Origin: a candidate division Zixibacteria bacterium SM23_73_2
GTDB taxonomy: Bacteria > Zixibacteria > MSB-5A5 > SM23-73-2
Assembly: GCA_001304315.1 (NCBI GenBank)
Contig: LJUW01000036.1
Location: 1 to 39,433 of the forward strand
Direction of reading: 5' to 3'
DNA length: 39,433 nt
Part shown: positions 16,047 through 23,396 of the stretch, one piece after another
Numbering within the stretch: the stretch's first letter is position 1
Layout of the letters: every line of letters begins with the position of its first letter
Notes under the pieces: model-generated
Seen by the model: only the letters and a program-made list of their open reading frames with translations
Databases searched by the model: none
Told to the model about the DNA's origin: nothing
Position numbers and translations under genes: made by a program

Positions 16047-18299
16047 TTAATTTCTTAAATTGTAGACTATCTCCAGGTCCAATCCCCATTCCCTTCCGGG
16101 CATAGGGTATCTTTCGATCAGAAAATATTTCTCATTCGTTAAGTTTTTTATCTGTCCATTTAACATTACCTCCCATCTGTAGATTCTTTTTTTCAACCCG
16201 AAGCTTAAATCCACCAGATGGTAGGGATTCTCCTTTAAGGTGTTCGCTTCTGTTCTATATCTTTCGCTGACCCACCTATTTTTGCAGGAAAGCTGGAGGA
16301 GTTTATAATCAATTGAGATATTTAAGTCGGTGACATATCTGGGCTGAAAGGGGATGAGTTTACCATCATAGGTTTTGTCACCGCTTTTATTTATTGCTTG
16401 AGTTGCGTTGTTTCGATAATCTATCTTTGCTGCCTTGCCAAAAAATTCTAAACTCACAAAATCGTCGTGACCGGTCATCCGTGATCTGGAGATGTTTTGC
16501 GGCACGTATTTGCCGTCAAATCTCTTTCTCCAGATTATGATATCCTTAACCGAATTATGGAAATAGGTTGAGCCCAGGGAGAGTTTTGAATTTGAAAAAA
16601 GGGGAACTTTGAATTCAAATCCGATCTCCGAATGCTCTGATTTCTCCGGCTTCAGATCGGGATTGCCCGATGCGTAAACATCCTCTTTCCAGAATAAAGC
16701 GTTGTTAGAAGGCTGTCTGAAAGATTTTCCGTAGTTACCCCTCAGGATAATCTGGATTTTTTTACCCCTGGAAAGGGCAAGGCCCACCTTAGGGGAGGTG
16801 AAATCCTTTAGGTTTTTTGTGTTATCCTGACGAAGGTGAAAATTTAACCAAAGGCTTTCAAAGACAAAAAAGTCAGGTAAAGTTAGGTTTTGATCATCCG
16901 AGACGAAAAAGCTTTTGGTTTCTCTTTTTACCTCCCCGATGCTTCTTTGAGGAAATTTAAGGTCTTTGTGATCCAAAAGGTCCTTTTTGAATTCAGAGCC
17001 GATCCGGAGGTTGTTTTTTGGCAAAAAATTGAAATCCAAAAGAAGATGTAAATCGTAAATGTCGTTTACATACCTGGAATCATATCCGAAAAGGCTTAGC
17101 AGGTTAGAAGGAAGATTTAGGTTTTGGAAATGCTGCTGGAAACGGGAGAGTGCAAATTGCATTTGCGCAGACAATTTATTGGAGAAACTTCTTTTAAGCT
17201 TCAAATTCAAAAGCTTTCTTTTATCTTCTACTCTGGCACCGGAGGATATCTCCTCCTCAAATATAGCCCCGGGTATTCCGTTTTTCGATTGGTAGAGCTG
17301 TCCTGAAAAAGTCAAGTTGGTTTTGGGATTCAAGTTGTAAATCCCGGACAAGAAGAGATTTACCCCTTTTTTATAAGAGTTTTCTCTTTTGACTTTTCCT
17401 TGGTAGGGTTTTTCATATTCAAAATCGGATCTGGAATATTTGTATGAATAAGAGAAGTTGGTGGAAAGGTTTTCCAAAACAAAGGGATTTTTAAAAGAAA
17501 TACCAAAAACCTCTGTATTCCAGCTCCCCCACAAATTATCCATTTTCATTCTGGAGTCCTTGTCTATCCTCTGGGGTTGGGTTATTACGTTTATCGCTCC
17601 ACCCAGAGCATCGGCTCCGAATTTTGCTGAAGCACCGCTTTTATAGACCTCGATTCTTTCCACCATCTCCAGGGGGATGGTGGAAAGGTCTGCTACACCC
17701 GTGCCCGAGGGGTTGATCCTCTGGCCATCGATTAAAACCAGAACCTGCTTGGGGGAGGAGCCTCTTATCGAAACCTGATGTTTTCCACCGACGGTTCCGG
17801 TCTTCTGAATGAAGATCCCCTCAATCGACTCTAAAGCTTCAGCCACCGTTTTTGCTTTTAATTTTTCTATTTCACCTCTGGTTAAGATCTCTGCTTCAAA
17901 GGATGGTAAAGGTCTCTTTTCCGCGGTAACTTCTATTCCCGGAATGAAGTAAGTTTTTCTTTTTAGATTGATCCTTATTTTTCTGGTTATATCTTCTGAG
18001 GTCTCTATATCCGGGATAGTTTTTTTTTCGAATCCAGAAGCATCGATTTCCAGATTGTAGAGACCCACGGGGATATTGGCGAATAAGAAATTACCAGAAT
18101 TATCTGATTGGGTGAGGTAGTTGGTGTTTGCGATTTTAATTACAGCAAAACTTACAGGATTTCCATTGTCCTCCGACACAACTGTGCCGGAGATCTTTAT
18201 ATTGGATTGCGCAAAGGAGAGAGAGGAGATTGAAAGGTTAAGAAAAATAGAAATGAAAAGAATTCTCAGAATCTTTTTTAGCGAGTGTGAAAAGTACAT
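16047..18299 (-). CDS. btuB: TonB-dependent receptor, BtuB-like (cobalamin), with CarboxypepD_reg-like N-terminal domain
   Basis: Plug domain (ALESIEGIFIQKTG...VSIRGSSPKQVLVLIDGQRINPSG), C-terminal beta-barrel; preceded by a cobalamin riboswitch. Confidence 0.85.
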   Translation of the reverse strand: MYFSHSLKKILRILFISIFLNLSISSLSFAQSNIKISGTVVSEDNGNPVSFAVIKIANTNYLTQSDNSGNFLFANIPVGLYNLEIDASGFEKKTIPDIETSEDITRKIRINLKRKTYFIPGIEVTAEKRPLPSFEAEILTRGEIEKLKAKTVAEALESIEGIFIQKTGTVGGKHQVSIRGSSPKQVLVLIDGQRINPSGTGVADLSTIPLEMVERIEVYKSGASAKFGADALGGAINVITQPQRIDKDSRMKMDNLWGSWNTEVFGISFKNPFVLENLSTNFSYSYKYSRSDFEYEKPYQGKVKRENSYKKGVNLFLSGIYNLNPKTNLTFSGQLYQSKNGIPGAIFEEEISSGARVEDKRKLLNLKLKRSFSNKLSAQMQFALSRFQQHFQNLNLPSNLLSLFGYDSRYVNDIYDLHLLLDFNFLPKNNLRIGSEFKKDLLDHKDLKFPQRSIGEVKRETKSFFVSDDQNLTLPDFFVFESLWLNFHLRQDNTKNLKDFTSPKVGLALSRGKKIQIILRGNYGKSFRQPSNNALFWKEDVYASGNPDLKPEKSEHSEIGFEFKVPLFSNSKLSLGSTYFHNSVKDIIIWRKRFDGKYVPQNISRSRMTGHDDFVSLEFFGKAAKIDYRNNATQAINKSGDKTYDGKLIPFQPRYVTDLNISIDYKLLQLSCKNRWVSERYRTEANTLKENPYHLVDLSFGLKKRIYRWEVMLNGQIKNLTNEKYFLIERYPMPGREWGLDLEIVYNLRN

Positions 18300-18333
18300 T
18301 TAAATTTTTTCCTTGCCGGGGGAGAAAATAAAA

Positions 18334-18366
18334 AAACCAGCTTGCCGGGCTCAGCTGGTTTTATGG
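18334..18366 (-). terminator. Intrinsic terminator / riboswitch expression platform
   Basis: Minus strand: AACCAGCT-GAGCCCGGCA-AGCTGGTTTTTTTATT, between riboswitch and btuB start. Confidence 0.8.
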
Positions 18367-18409
18367 ATTAACCTTTTCCTCACCCGCGCAAGGACATATT
18401 AAGGTTTTC

Positions 18410-18590
18410 AAACCTGGCAGGTTTCCTGACTTGTGGCGTCAAACCTTGAGTCTTCCTTCCCATTCCGCCTATGGCGGGACAGTGGATTAACAGACCCTCG
18501 TAGCCACTCACAGTAGCGGGGCTGTGGCGGATTCTCACCGCCTTCCCTCTTAACCCCAAAGGGGACCAGATTCGGTATTTGTTTTCAAAG
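18410..18590 (-). ncRNA. Cobalamin (AdoCbl-type) riboswitch
   Basis: Minus strand: GGGAAGGCGGTGAGAATCCGCCACAGCCCCGCTACTGTGA...GGAAGACTCAAG...AAGTCAGGAAACCTGCC; B12-box and conserved core by eye. Confidence 0.95.
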
Positions 18591-18600
18591 AGCTTGTTTT

Positions 18601-18630
18601 ATATTAAATATAGAGAAAATATTTTGTCAA
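18601..18630 (-). promoter_or_regulatory. Promoter of riboswitch leader (TTGACA-N18-TAATAT)
   Basis: Minus-strand -35 at 18625-18630 and -10 at 18601-18606, just upstream of the riboswitch. Confidence 0.55.
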
Positions 18631-18844
18631 GGATTTTTTCTGGTATTTTTAATATTAAATCTCAGGAATTTATTTGTTGCTTTTAAGGAGATTTTTGTAT
18701 AATTTTGGTAAGAGATATTAAATTAAGTGACAAATATATATGTCAGAAAAAGTTCGGATATAAAGGAGTTATCTGACATTTTGAATAGTATTTTTAATGA
18801 AGAATGTTAACGTTATAATTTAACCTTAAGATGGAGTTAGTACA

Positions 18845-19318
18845 ATGACATTGGGAAGTACACAAAAAGGGAAGATTGTAGAAAGTTTAATTGCTGCAAG
18901 TTGTATTTTAGGTTCTGACGGTAAACTTTCGGTAAGTATTCCTCTTGTAGACGATGAAGGGGTAGATATTATATTTACACCTAAAGGGGGTGGACGAAGT
19001 ATATTCGTTCAAGTCAAAAGTCGCTTTACGTTAACCAAAAAAGGAAATTATCGATCTCAAATTAGGAAGAAAAATTTTTCACCTCGTCAAGATCTTTACA
19101 TTATCTTCGTTTATTATGATAGTGAGAAGTCACAACTTGGAGAAACGCTTTGGTTCGTTCCCTCACATGATTTTGAGAAAAATCTTAAGGGCCAGAGTAA
19201 AAAGCGAAAAAATTACATTTTTCAGAGTCGATTTACATCTCAACAAGATATGTGGGTATCATATAAATTAAAGCTAAGAAACTTGCCACAACATATTTTG
19301 CAGTTGATAAAGATTTGA
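18845..19318 (+). CDS. Hypothetical protein with PD-(D/E)XK nuclease-like motifs
   Basis: KGKIVESLIAASCIL ... DDEGVDIIFTPKGGGRSIFVQVKSR: E, GVD, and QVK spaced as in restriction-endonuclease-like folds. Confidence 0.55.
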   Translation: MTLGSTQKGKIVESLIAASCILGSDGKLSVSIPLVDDEGVDIIFTPKGGGRSIFVQVKSRFTLTKKGNYRSQIRKKNFSPRQDLYIIFVYYDSEKSQLGETLWFVPSHDFEKNLKGQSKKRKNYIFQSRFTSQQDMWVSYKLKLRNLPQHILQLIKI

Positions 19319-19418
19319 TAAAAAACTTTGTGCTGTACATAACAGCAGATAACATGGTGTAAAAGACTACTTTGGTGCATCTAAATTATGCTTATGCAGA
19401 ACTTCTCTTACATCGATA

Positions 19419-19560
19419 ACATTAGATTGTGTGAAAACCCCTATTTGGGTGGCTATCCTACTTTAAGCGGGACAAATTGGAGCATTGATTTCAATGCTTT
19501 ACGCAACCTAAAGGTTGCGGCTACCACATCAAAACATAATTTTCACACATCTGACATTAG
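19419..19560. mobile_element. Possible MITE-like element: TGTGTGAAAA / TTTTCACACA inverted repeats flanked by ACATTAG direct repeats
   Basis: TIR 19428-19437 and 19540-19549; direct repeats 19419-19425 and 19554-19560; internal palindromes AGCATTGATTTCAATGCT and GCAACCTAAAGGTTGC. Confidence 0.4.
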
Positions 19561-19596
19561 GTGACATTGGTCCATATTTATTAAGAGGTAGAAAAG

Positions 19597-20388
19597 ATGC
19601 TCTCAGAAATCGCTGTGTGTCTTGAGATAGGTCCAAAAGGGGCTGGTGTTTTTGTTCCTGATTGTCCGGGTTGCTGGGTTTTCGCGAAAACGAAAAATAA
19701 AGCCTTGAAAAAAGCAAGGGTGGCTGTGGTTGAATGGTTTGAATGGATGAAAAAACACAAAGAGAGGGTGCCAGATCTTAAAGGTAAATTAAAAATTGAA
19801 GTGGCTGAGCTACTTTGGGTCAATTACAATCCAGTTGAGGCAGGCAAGCCCGAACCTTTGTTCTGGTCTGAGGTTTTACCTGTGAAAAAAGATGATATTA
19901 AAAAAACTCTTAAGTTAATGTATTACTCTCGTCAGGATTTGCTTGCACTTGTTTCTCCCTTAACCCAAGAACAGCTTGACTGGAACCCCCCGGGAGAACC
20001 CCGCAGCATAAGAAACTGCCTGAAACATATAGCTATTGTTGAACCCTGGTATATAAACCGCCTTAATATAAAACTACCAGAAGCTTATCCGAGAGATGTT
20101 TTTAAATTATTGAATCATACACGGGAAATCGTTTTGGATTGTTTGAATGACTTCCCCAGGGAAAAAATGAAGGGAGTTTTCATCCCCCAAAAATATAAAA
20201 GCCCGGTATGCGATCTATGGACCGCAAGAAAGGTTTTAAGGAGACTGGTTGATCACGAGAGACTACACACAAAATATATCCAGAAGGTGGTAAAAATGTA
20301 TAAAAAAGATAGGGGATTAAGATTATTCATTCACCTTTCAAGGAAACTCAAGGAGTGCCCATTCAACCTAAAGCTGGCAAGGATGTAA
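19597..20388 (+). CDS. HicB-like N-terminal domain plus DinB/YfiT-like helical domain
   Basis: N-term VCLEIGPKGAGVFVPDCPGCWVFAKTKNKALKKARVAVVEW (HicB-like); C-term MYYSRQDLLALVSPLTQEQLDWNPPGEPRSIRNCLKHIAIVEPWYINR...LRRLVDHERLHTKYIQ (DinB-like). Confidence 0.65.
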   Translation: MLSEIAVCLEIGPKGAGVFVPDCPGCWVFAKTKNKALKKARVAVVEWFEWMKKHKERVPDLKGKLKIEVAELLWVNYNPVEAGKPEPLFWSEVLPVKKDDIKKTLKLMYYSRQDLLALVSPLTQEQLDWNPPGEPRSIRNCLKHIAIVEPWYINRLNIKLPEAYPRDVFKLLNHTREIVLDCLNDFPREKMKGVFIPQKYKSPVCDLWTARKVLRRLVDHERLHTKYIQKVVKMYKKDRGLRLFIHLSRKLKECPFNLKLARM

Positions 20389-20771
20389 AAGGAACTGTTG
20401 AGGTTTTTCCTCAGTATGCCCAGGGTCTATCAGATCTTGAGGGTTTTTCCCATATCGTTTTGATTTATCATTTTCATCTGTCCAGAGGATTCTCCCTGGA
20501 GGTTAAACCTTATCTGGATGAGAAATTACGCGGGGTTTTTGCAACCAGAGCACCATCCCGCCCCAATCCCGTTGGAATCTCGGTGGTCCGTCTTCTAAAA
20601 CGGGAAAAAGAGAAACTTTTTATTCAAAACATTGACATCGTGGATGGTACTCCTCTTCTGGACATAAAACCTTATGTTCCGGAATTTGATAAGCCTGAGA
20701 AAATCAAAATCGGATGGCTGGAGAAAAAAGTAAAGAATCAGGCCAAAGATGACGGAAGGTTTATCAAATAA
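20355..20771 (+). CDS. TrmO/TsaA-like tRNA methyltransferase family protein; N-terminus uncertain
   Basis: GVPIQPKAGKDVKGTVEVFPQYAQGLSDLEGFSHIVLIYHFHLS, FATRAPSRPNPVGISVVRLL, DGTPLLDIKPYVPEFD. In-frame upstream GIKIIHSPFKETQ (20313-20351) looks like the family N-terminus. Confidence 0.85.
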   Translation: MPIQPKAGKDVKGTVEVFPQYAQGLSDLEGFSHIVLIYHFHLSRGFSLEVKPYLDEKLRGVFATRAPSRPNPVGISVVRLLKREKEKLFIQNIDIVDGTPLLDIKPYVPEFDKPEKIKIGWLEKKVKNQAKDDGRFIK

Positions 20772-20861
20772 AATACTTAACTTTTTGTTTCACAGTGAGC
20801 GGTTCTTCTGTGATTATTTTATCGGAGGCGTTTTGATTTTAAAACCAAAGTATTGAAATTC

Positions 20862-22559
20862 TTACGGGGATGTAGAGGATTGGTATGGAAGTTTGATCGT
20901 AAATTGGGTTCCCTCCCCGATTCTGCTTTTTACCTCGATTCCTCCTCGGTGATCTTCGATTATTTTTTTGCAAGCCAGAAGGCCTAAACCATGACCGTGC
21001 TCTTTGGTGGTGAATCTGACCTGGAACGCTTTTTTTAACTCCTCTTCGGACATACCCTTTCCCGAGTCAGAAATTTTTATTTCAAGAAGGTTTTCCTTTT
21101 CATTAAACCCTGTCTTGATTTCTATATCTCCATCCGCTTTACCCAGAGACCTGATGGCATCAGCTCCGTTGTTCAAGAGATTATAAAACAGCTGCTGCAA
21201 TTGGTTTGAATCCGCAAGGATGAGGGGTGCTTTTCTATCCAAGGAACTGGTCATACCGATATATTGGAATCTTTTCTGAGGCTTCAAAAAGGAGACAACC
21301 TTTTCGATAAGGCCGTTTACATCGCAACCTTCCTTTTTCCCTTTCATGGAGCGAAAGTCCATCAGACTTTTTACGAAGGTTTCTGCCTTTGTCAGATGTT
21401 CCTCAACCGCCTTTACGCACTTTTCGATTTTTGCCTTGTCGTTTTTTTCCAGATGAAGAGGTAGAAGTTGAAAATAACCTTTGATGATCATCAGAAAGTT
21501 GTTTATGTCATGCCCGATTTGAGCGGACCGGTGAGCCTCGATTGCACCTTTCTCCAGTGCCACGATCTGATCCTGCAGTCCCTGGAGCTTTAGATATGAT
21601 TCCTGGGTTTTCTGGAAGAGGCGCAGGTTTTCAAGGGAGATCGCGGTCTGGGTAGCAACGATTTTAATTAGTTTCATCTTGGTAGGGTCGGGTGGATTCT
21701 GGTCTTTTTTTTGATTTAGATTTAAAAACCCTACCAGTTTCTCTCCCCTTTGTATGGGGATGGAGATGATTCGATCCTTGGGGGGAAAGATCTCTGAGAA
21801 AAGATCCGGTTTGGTTTGTTGATTTTCAAGATACTGGTATATGGGAAACCGGGTGATGTCTATTTCTTTTACTGGCTCTGCTATCTTAGACCAGCTATCC
21901 GCAGTCTCCTTTGAGATCTTAAGTCTCTCTTCCTTAAACTCCCCTCTTCCCAAGTTCTGGATGACGAATATCTCTAAGCCCGCCAGGGGGTGATCCCAGA
22001 TGAGAATGGAACCGTTGGTTAATTTGCAGTGGGAAAGGCCAAGTCCAAGCAAAAGCTTTAAAAGACCCTTTCTGTCCATGGTGGAAGATAGGAGTTTATT
22101 GAGGTCATATAACCAGGCCAAATCCCCGGTTTTAACCTTACCTAAAATCTCCTTTCTTTTATCCAGAGCCTTAGCCACAGCAACCTTCATCTCTTCCAGA
22201 TCGAAGGGTTTCAAAATATAATCGAAGGCACCTTCTTTAACCGCCTCTTTGGCAGTTTCCACACTGGCGAAACCGGTCATGAATAAGGCGCCTAAGTTGG
22301 GACTTACCTGATGGGCTCTTTTAACCAACTCTATCCCGTCTATCTCGGGCATCTTTATATCTGCAACCATCAGATCGTATTCTTTTTCCTGAATTTTTCT
22401 TAAGGCTTTTCTGGCATCTGTAAAAGGGGATACTTGATATCCCTGGTCACAGAGAACTTTGCTGACCAGTTTTAATATCACTTCGTCGTCGTCCACCACC
22501 ACGATTTTGGTCCCGATCTCCGGGACCAATTCAGCTGACTTCGATTTTCTCTCCGCCAC
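20862..22559 (-). CDS. Hybrid REC-GAF-histidine kinase
   Basis: REC (VVDDDEVI, VADIKMPEIDG, KPFD), GAF-like middle, H-box QIGHDINNFLMIIKGY, N-box LLNNGADAI, GHGLGLLACKKIIEDHRGGIEV. Confidence 0.88.
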   Translation of the reverse strand: MAERKSKSAELVPEIGTKIVVVDDDEVILKLVSKVLCDQGYQVSPFTDARKALRKIQEKEYDLMVADIKMPEIDGIELVKRAHQVSPNLGALFMTGFASVETAKEAVKEGAFDYILKPFDLEEMKVAVAKALDKRKEILGKVKTGDLAWLYDLNKLLSSTMDRKGLLKLLLGLGLSHCKLTNGSILIWDHPLAGLEIFVIQNLGRGEFKEERLKISKETADSWSKIAEPVKEIDITRFPIYQYLENQQTKPDLFSEIFPPKDRIISIPIQRGEKLVGFLNLNQKKDQNPPDPTKMKLIKIVATQTAISLENLRLFQKTQESYLKLQGLQDQIVALEKGAIEAHRSAQIGHDINNFLMIIKGYFQLLPLHLEKNDKAKIEKCVKAVEEHLTKAETFVKSLMDFRSMKGKKEGCDVNGLIEKVVSFLKPQKRFQYIGMTSSLDRKAPLILADSNQLQQLFYNLLNNGADAIRSLGKADGDIEIKTGFNEKENLLEIKISDSGKGMSEEELKKAFQVRFTTKEHGHGLGLLACKKIIEDHRGGIEVKSRIGEGTQFTIKLPYQSSTSP

Positions 22560-22914
22560 AGATTCCCTCCTTAACCTCCTGGATGATATCTTTGATCTCC
22601 TCTAAGGCGAAAGGCTTGTGAATGCAGGTGATAGCACCTCTCTCTTTGGCTAATTCGCTTAGCGAGTCGGGAAAGCTGTCCATCATCACCACGGTTACTC
22701 TCTGATCGAACTTCCTTATTAAGGTTACAACCTCAAGCCCGGTTATCTCCGGCATATGAACATCGGAGAAGATTATGTCATAGGAGTTTTGTTTCGCTAA
22801 TCTGACTGCCTCATATCCGTTTTCGATTGCAGTTACCTGGTGTCCCCAGTCGTTGAGCACCTCGCTTAAAAGCTGCCGGATGATCTGCTCGTCATCTAAG
22901 ACCAATATTTTCAT
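22531..22914 (-). CDS. Stand-alone response regulator receiver
   Basis: ILVLDDEQIIRQLL, IIFSDVHMPEITGLE, IHKPFALEEI. Confidence 0.9.
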   Translation of the reverse strand: MKILVLDDEQIIRQLLSEVLNDWGHQVTAIENGYEAVRLAKQNSYDIIFSDVHMPEITGLEVVTLIRKFDQRVTVVMMDSFPDSLSELAKERGAITCIHKPFALEEIKDIIQEVKEGICGGEKIEVS

Positions 22915-23001
22915 TTTTTTCTTTAGTTTTCTCTTCCGAAAGTATTTTCACTGGTGGACAGACTGAGATTCCGCTATCTTGACCTATAGGCATTCTTTTG
23001 C

Positions 23002-23379
23002 TCAGATCGATTGTTTGTCATTCAAATTACTTTCCAATAACTGTTGGATTTGACTGATTGAAAAAGGCTTTACTAAATATCCGGAGGCGCCAAGGTTTCT
23101 GCACTCAGTTTCAGTCTCCACAGAGGGATAGCCGGTAATCATGATTACCGCGGTGTTGGATTTTTTTTGTTTCAGTTCCTTGAGTACCTCTATTCCATTG
23201 GCATTGGGCATCTTTATATCGGTAATTATCAGATCGTATTCTGACCTTCTGACCTTATCCAACGCTTCTTTTCCGTCGCTGGCAAGATCAACACCATATC
23301 CTTGGTCAGAGAGGAAATCTTTCAAGAATTCCCTTATGACCTTTTCGTCGTCTACCACCAGAATTCGATAGTCTTTCAT
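23002..23379 (-). CDS. Stand-alone response regulator receiver
   Basis: ILVVDDEKVIREFL, LIITDIKMPNANGIEVL, VIMITGYPSVETE, LVKPFS. Confidence 0.92.
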   Translation of the reverse strand: MKDYRILVVDDEKVIREFLKDFLSDQGYGVDLASDGKEALDKVRRSEYDLIITDIKMPNANGIEVLKELKQKKSNTAVIMITGYPSVETETECRNLGASGYLVKPFSISQIQQLLESNLNDKQSI

Positions 23380-23396
23380 TTTCGAAAAGCCTTTAC

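Noticed and set aside
18741-18778. TGTCAGA/TCTGACA inverted repeat upstream of 18845 ORF
   Set aside because: Only 7-bp arms with a long loop; could be an operator but support is too weak.
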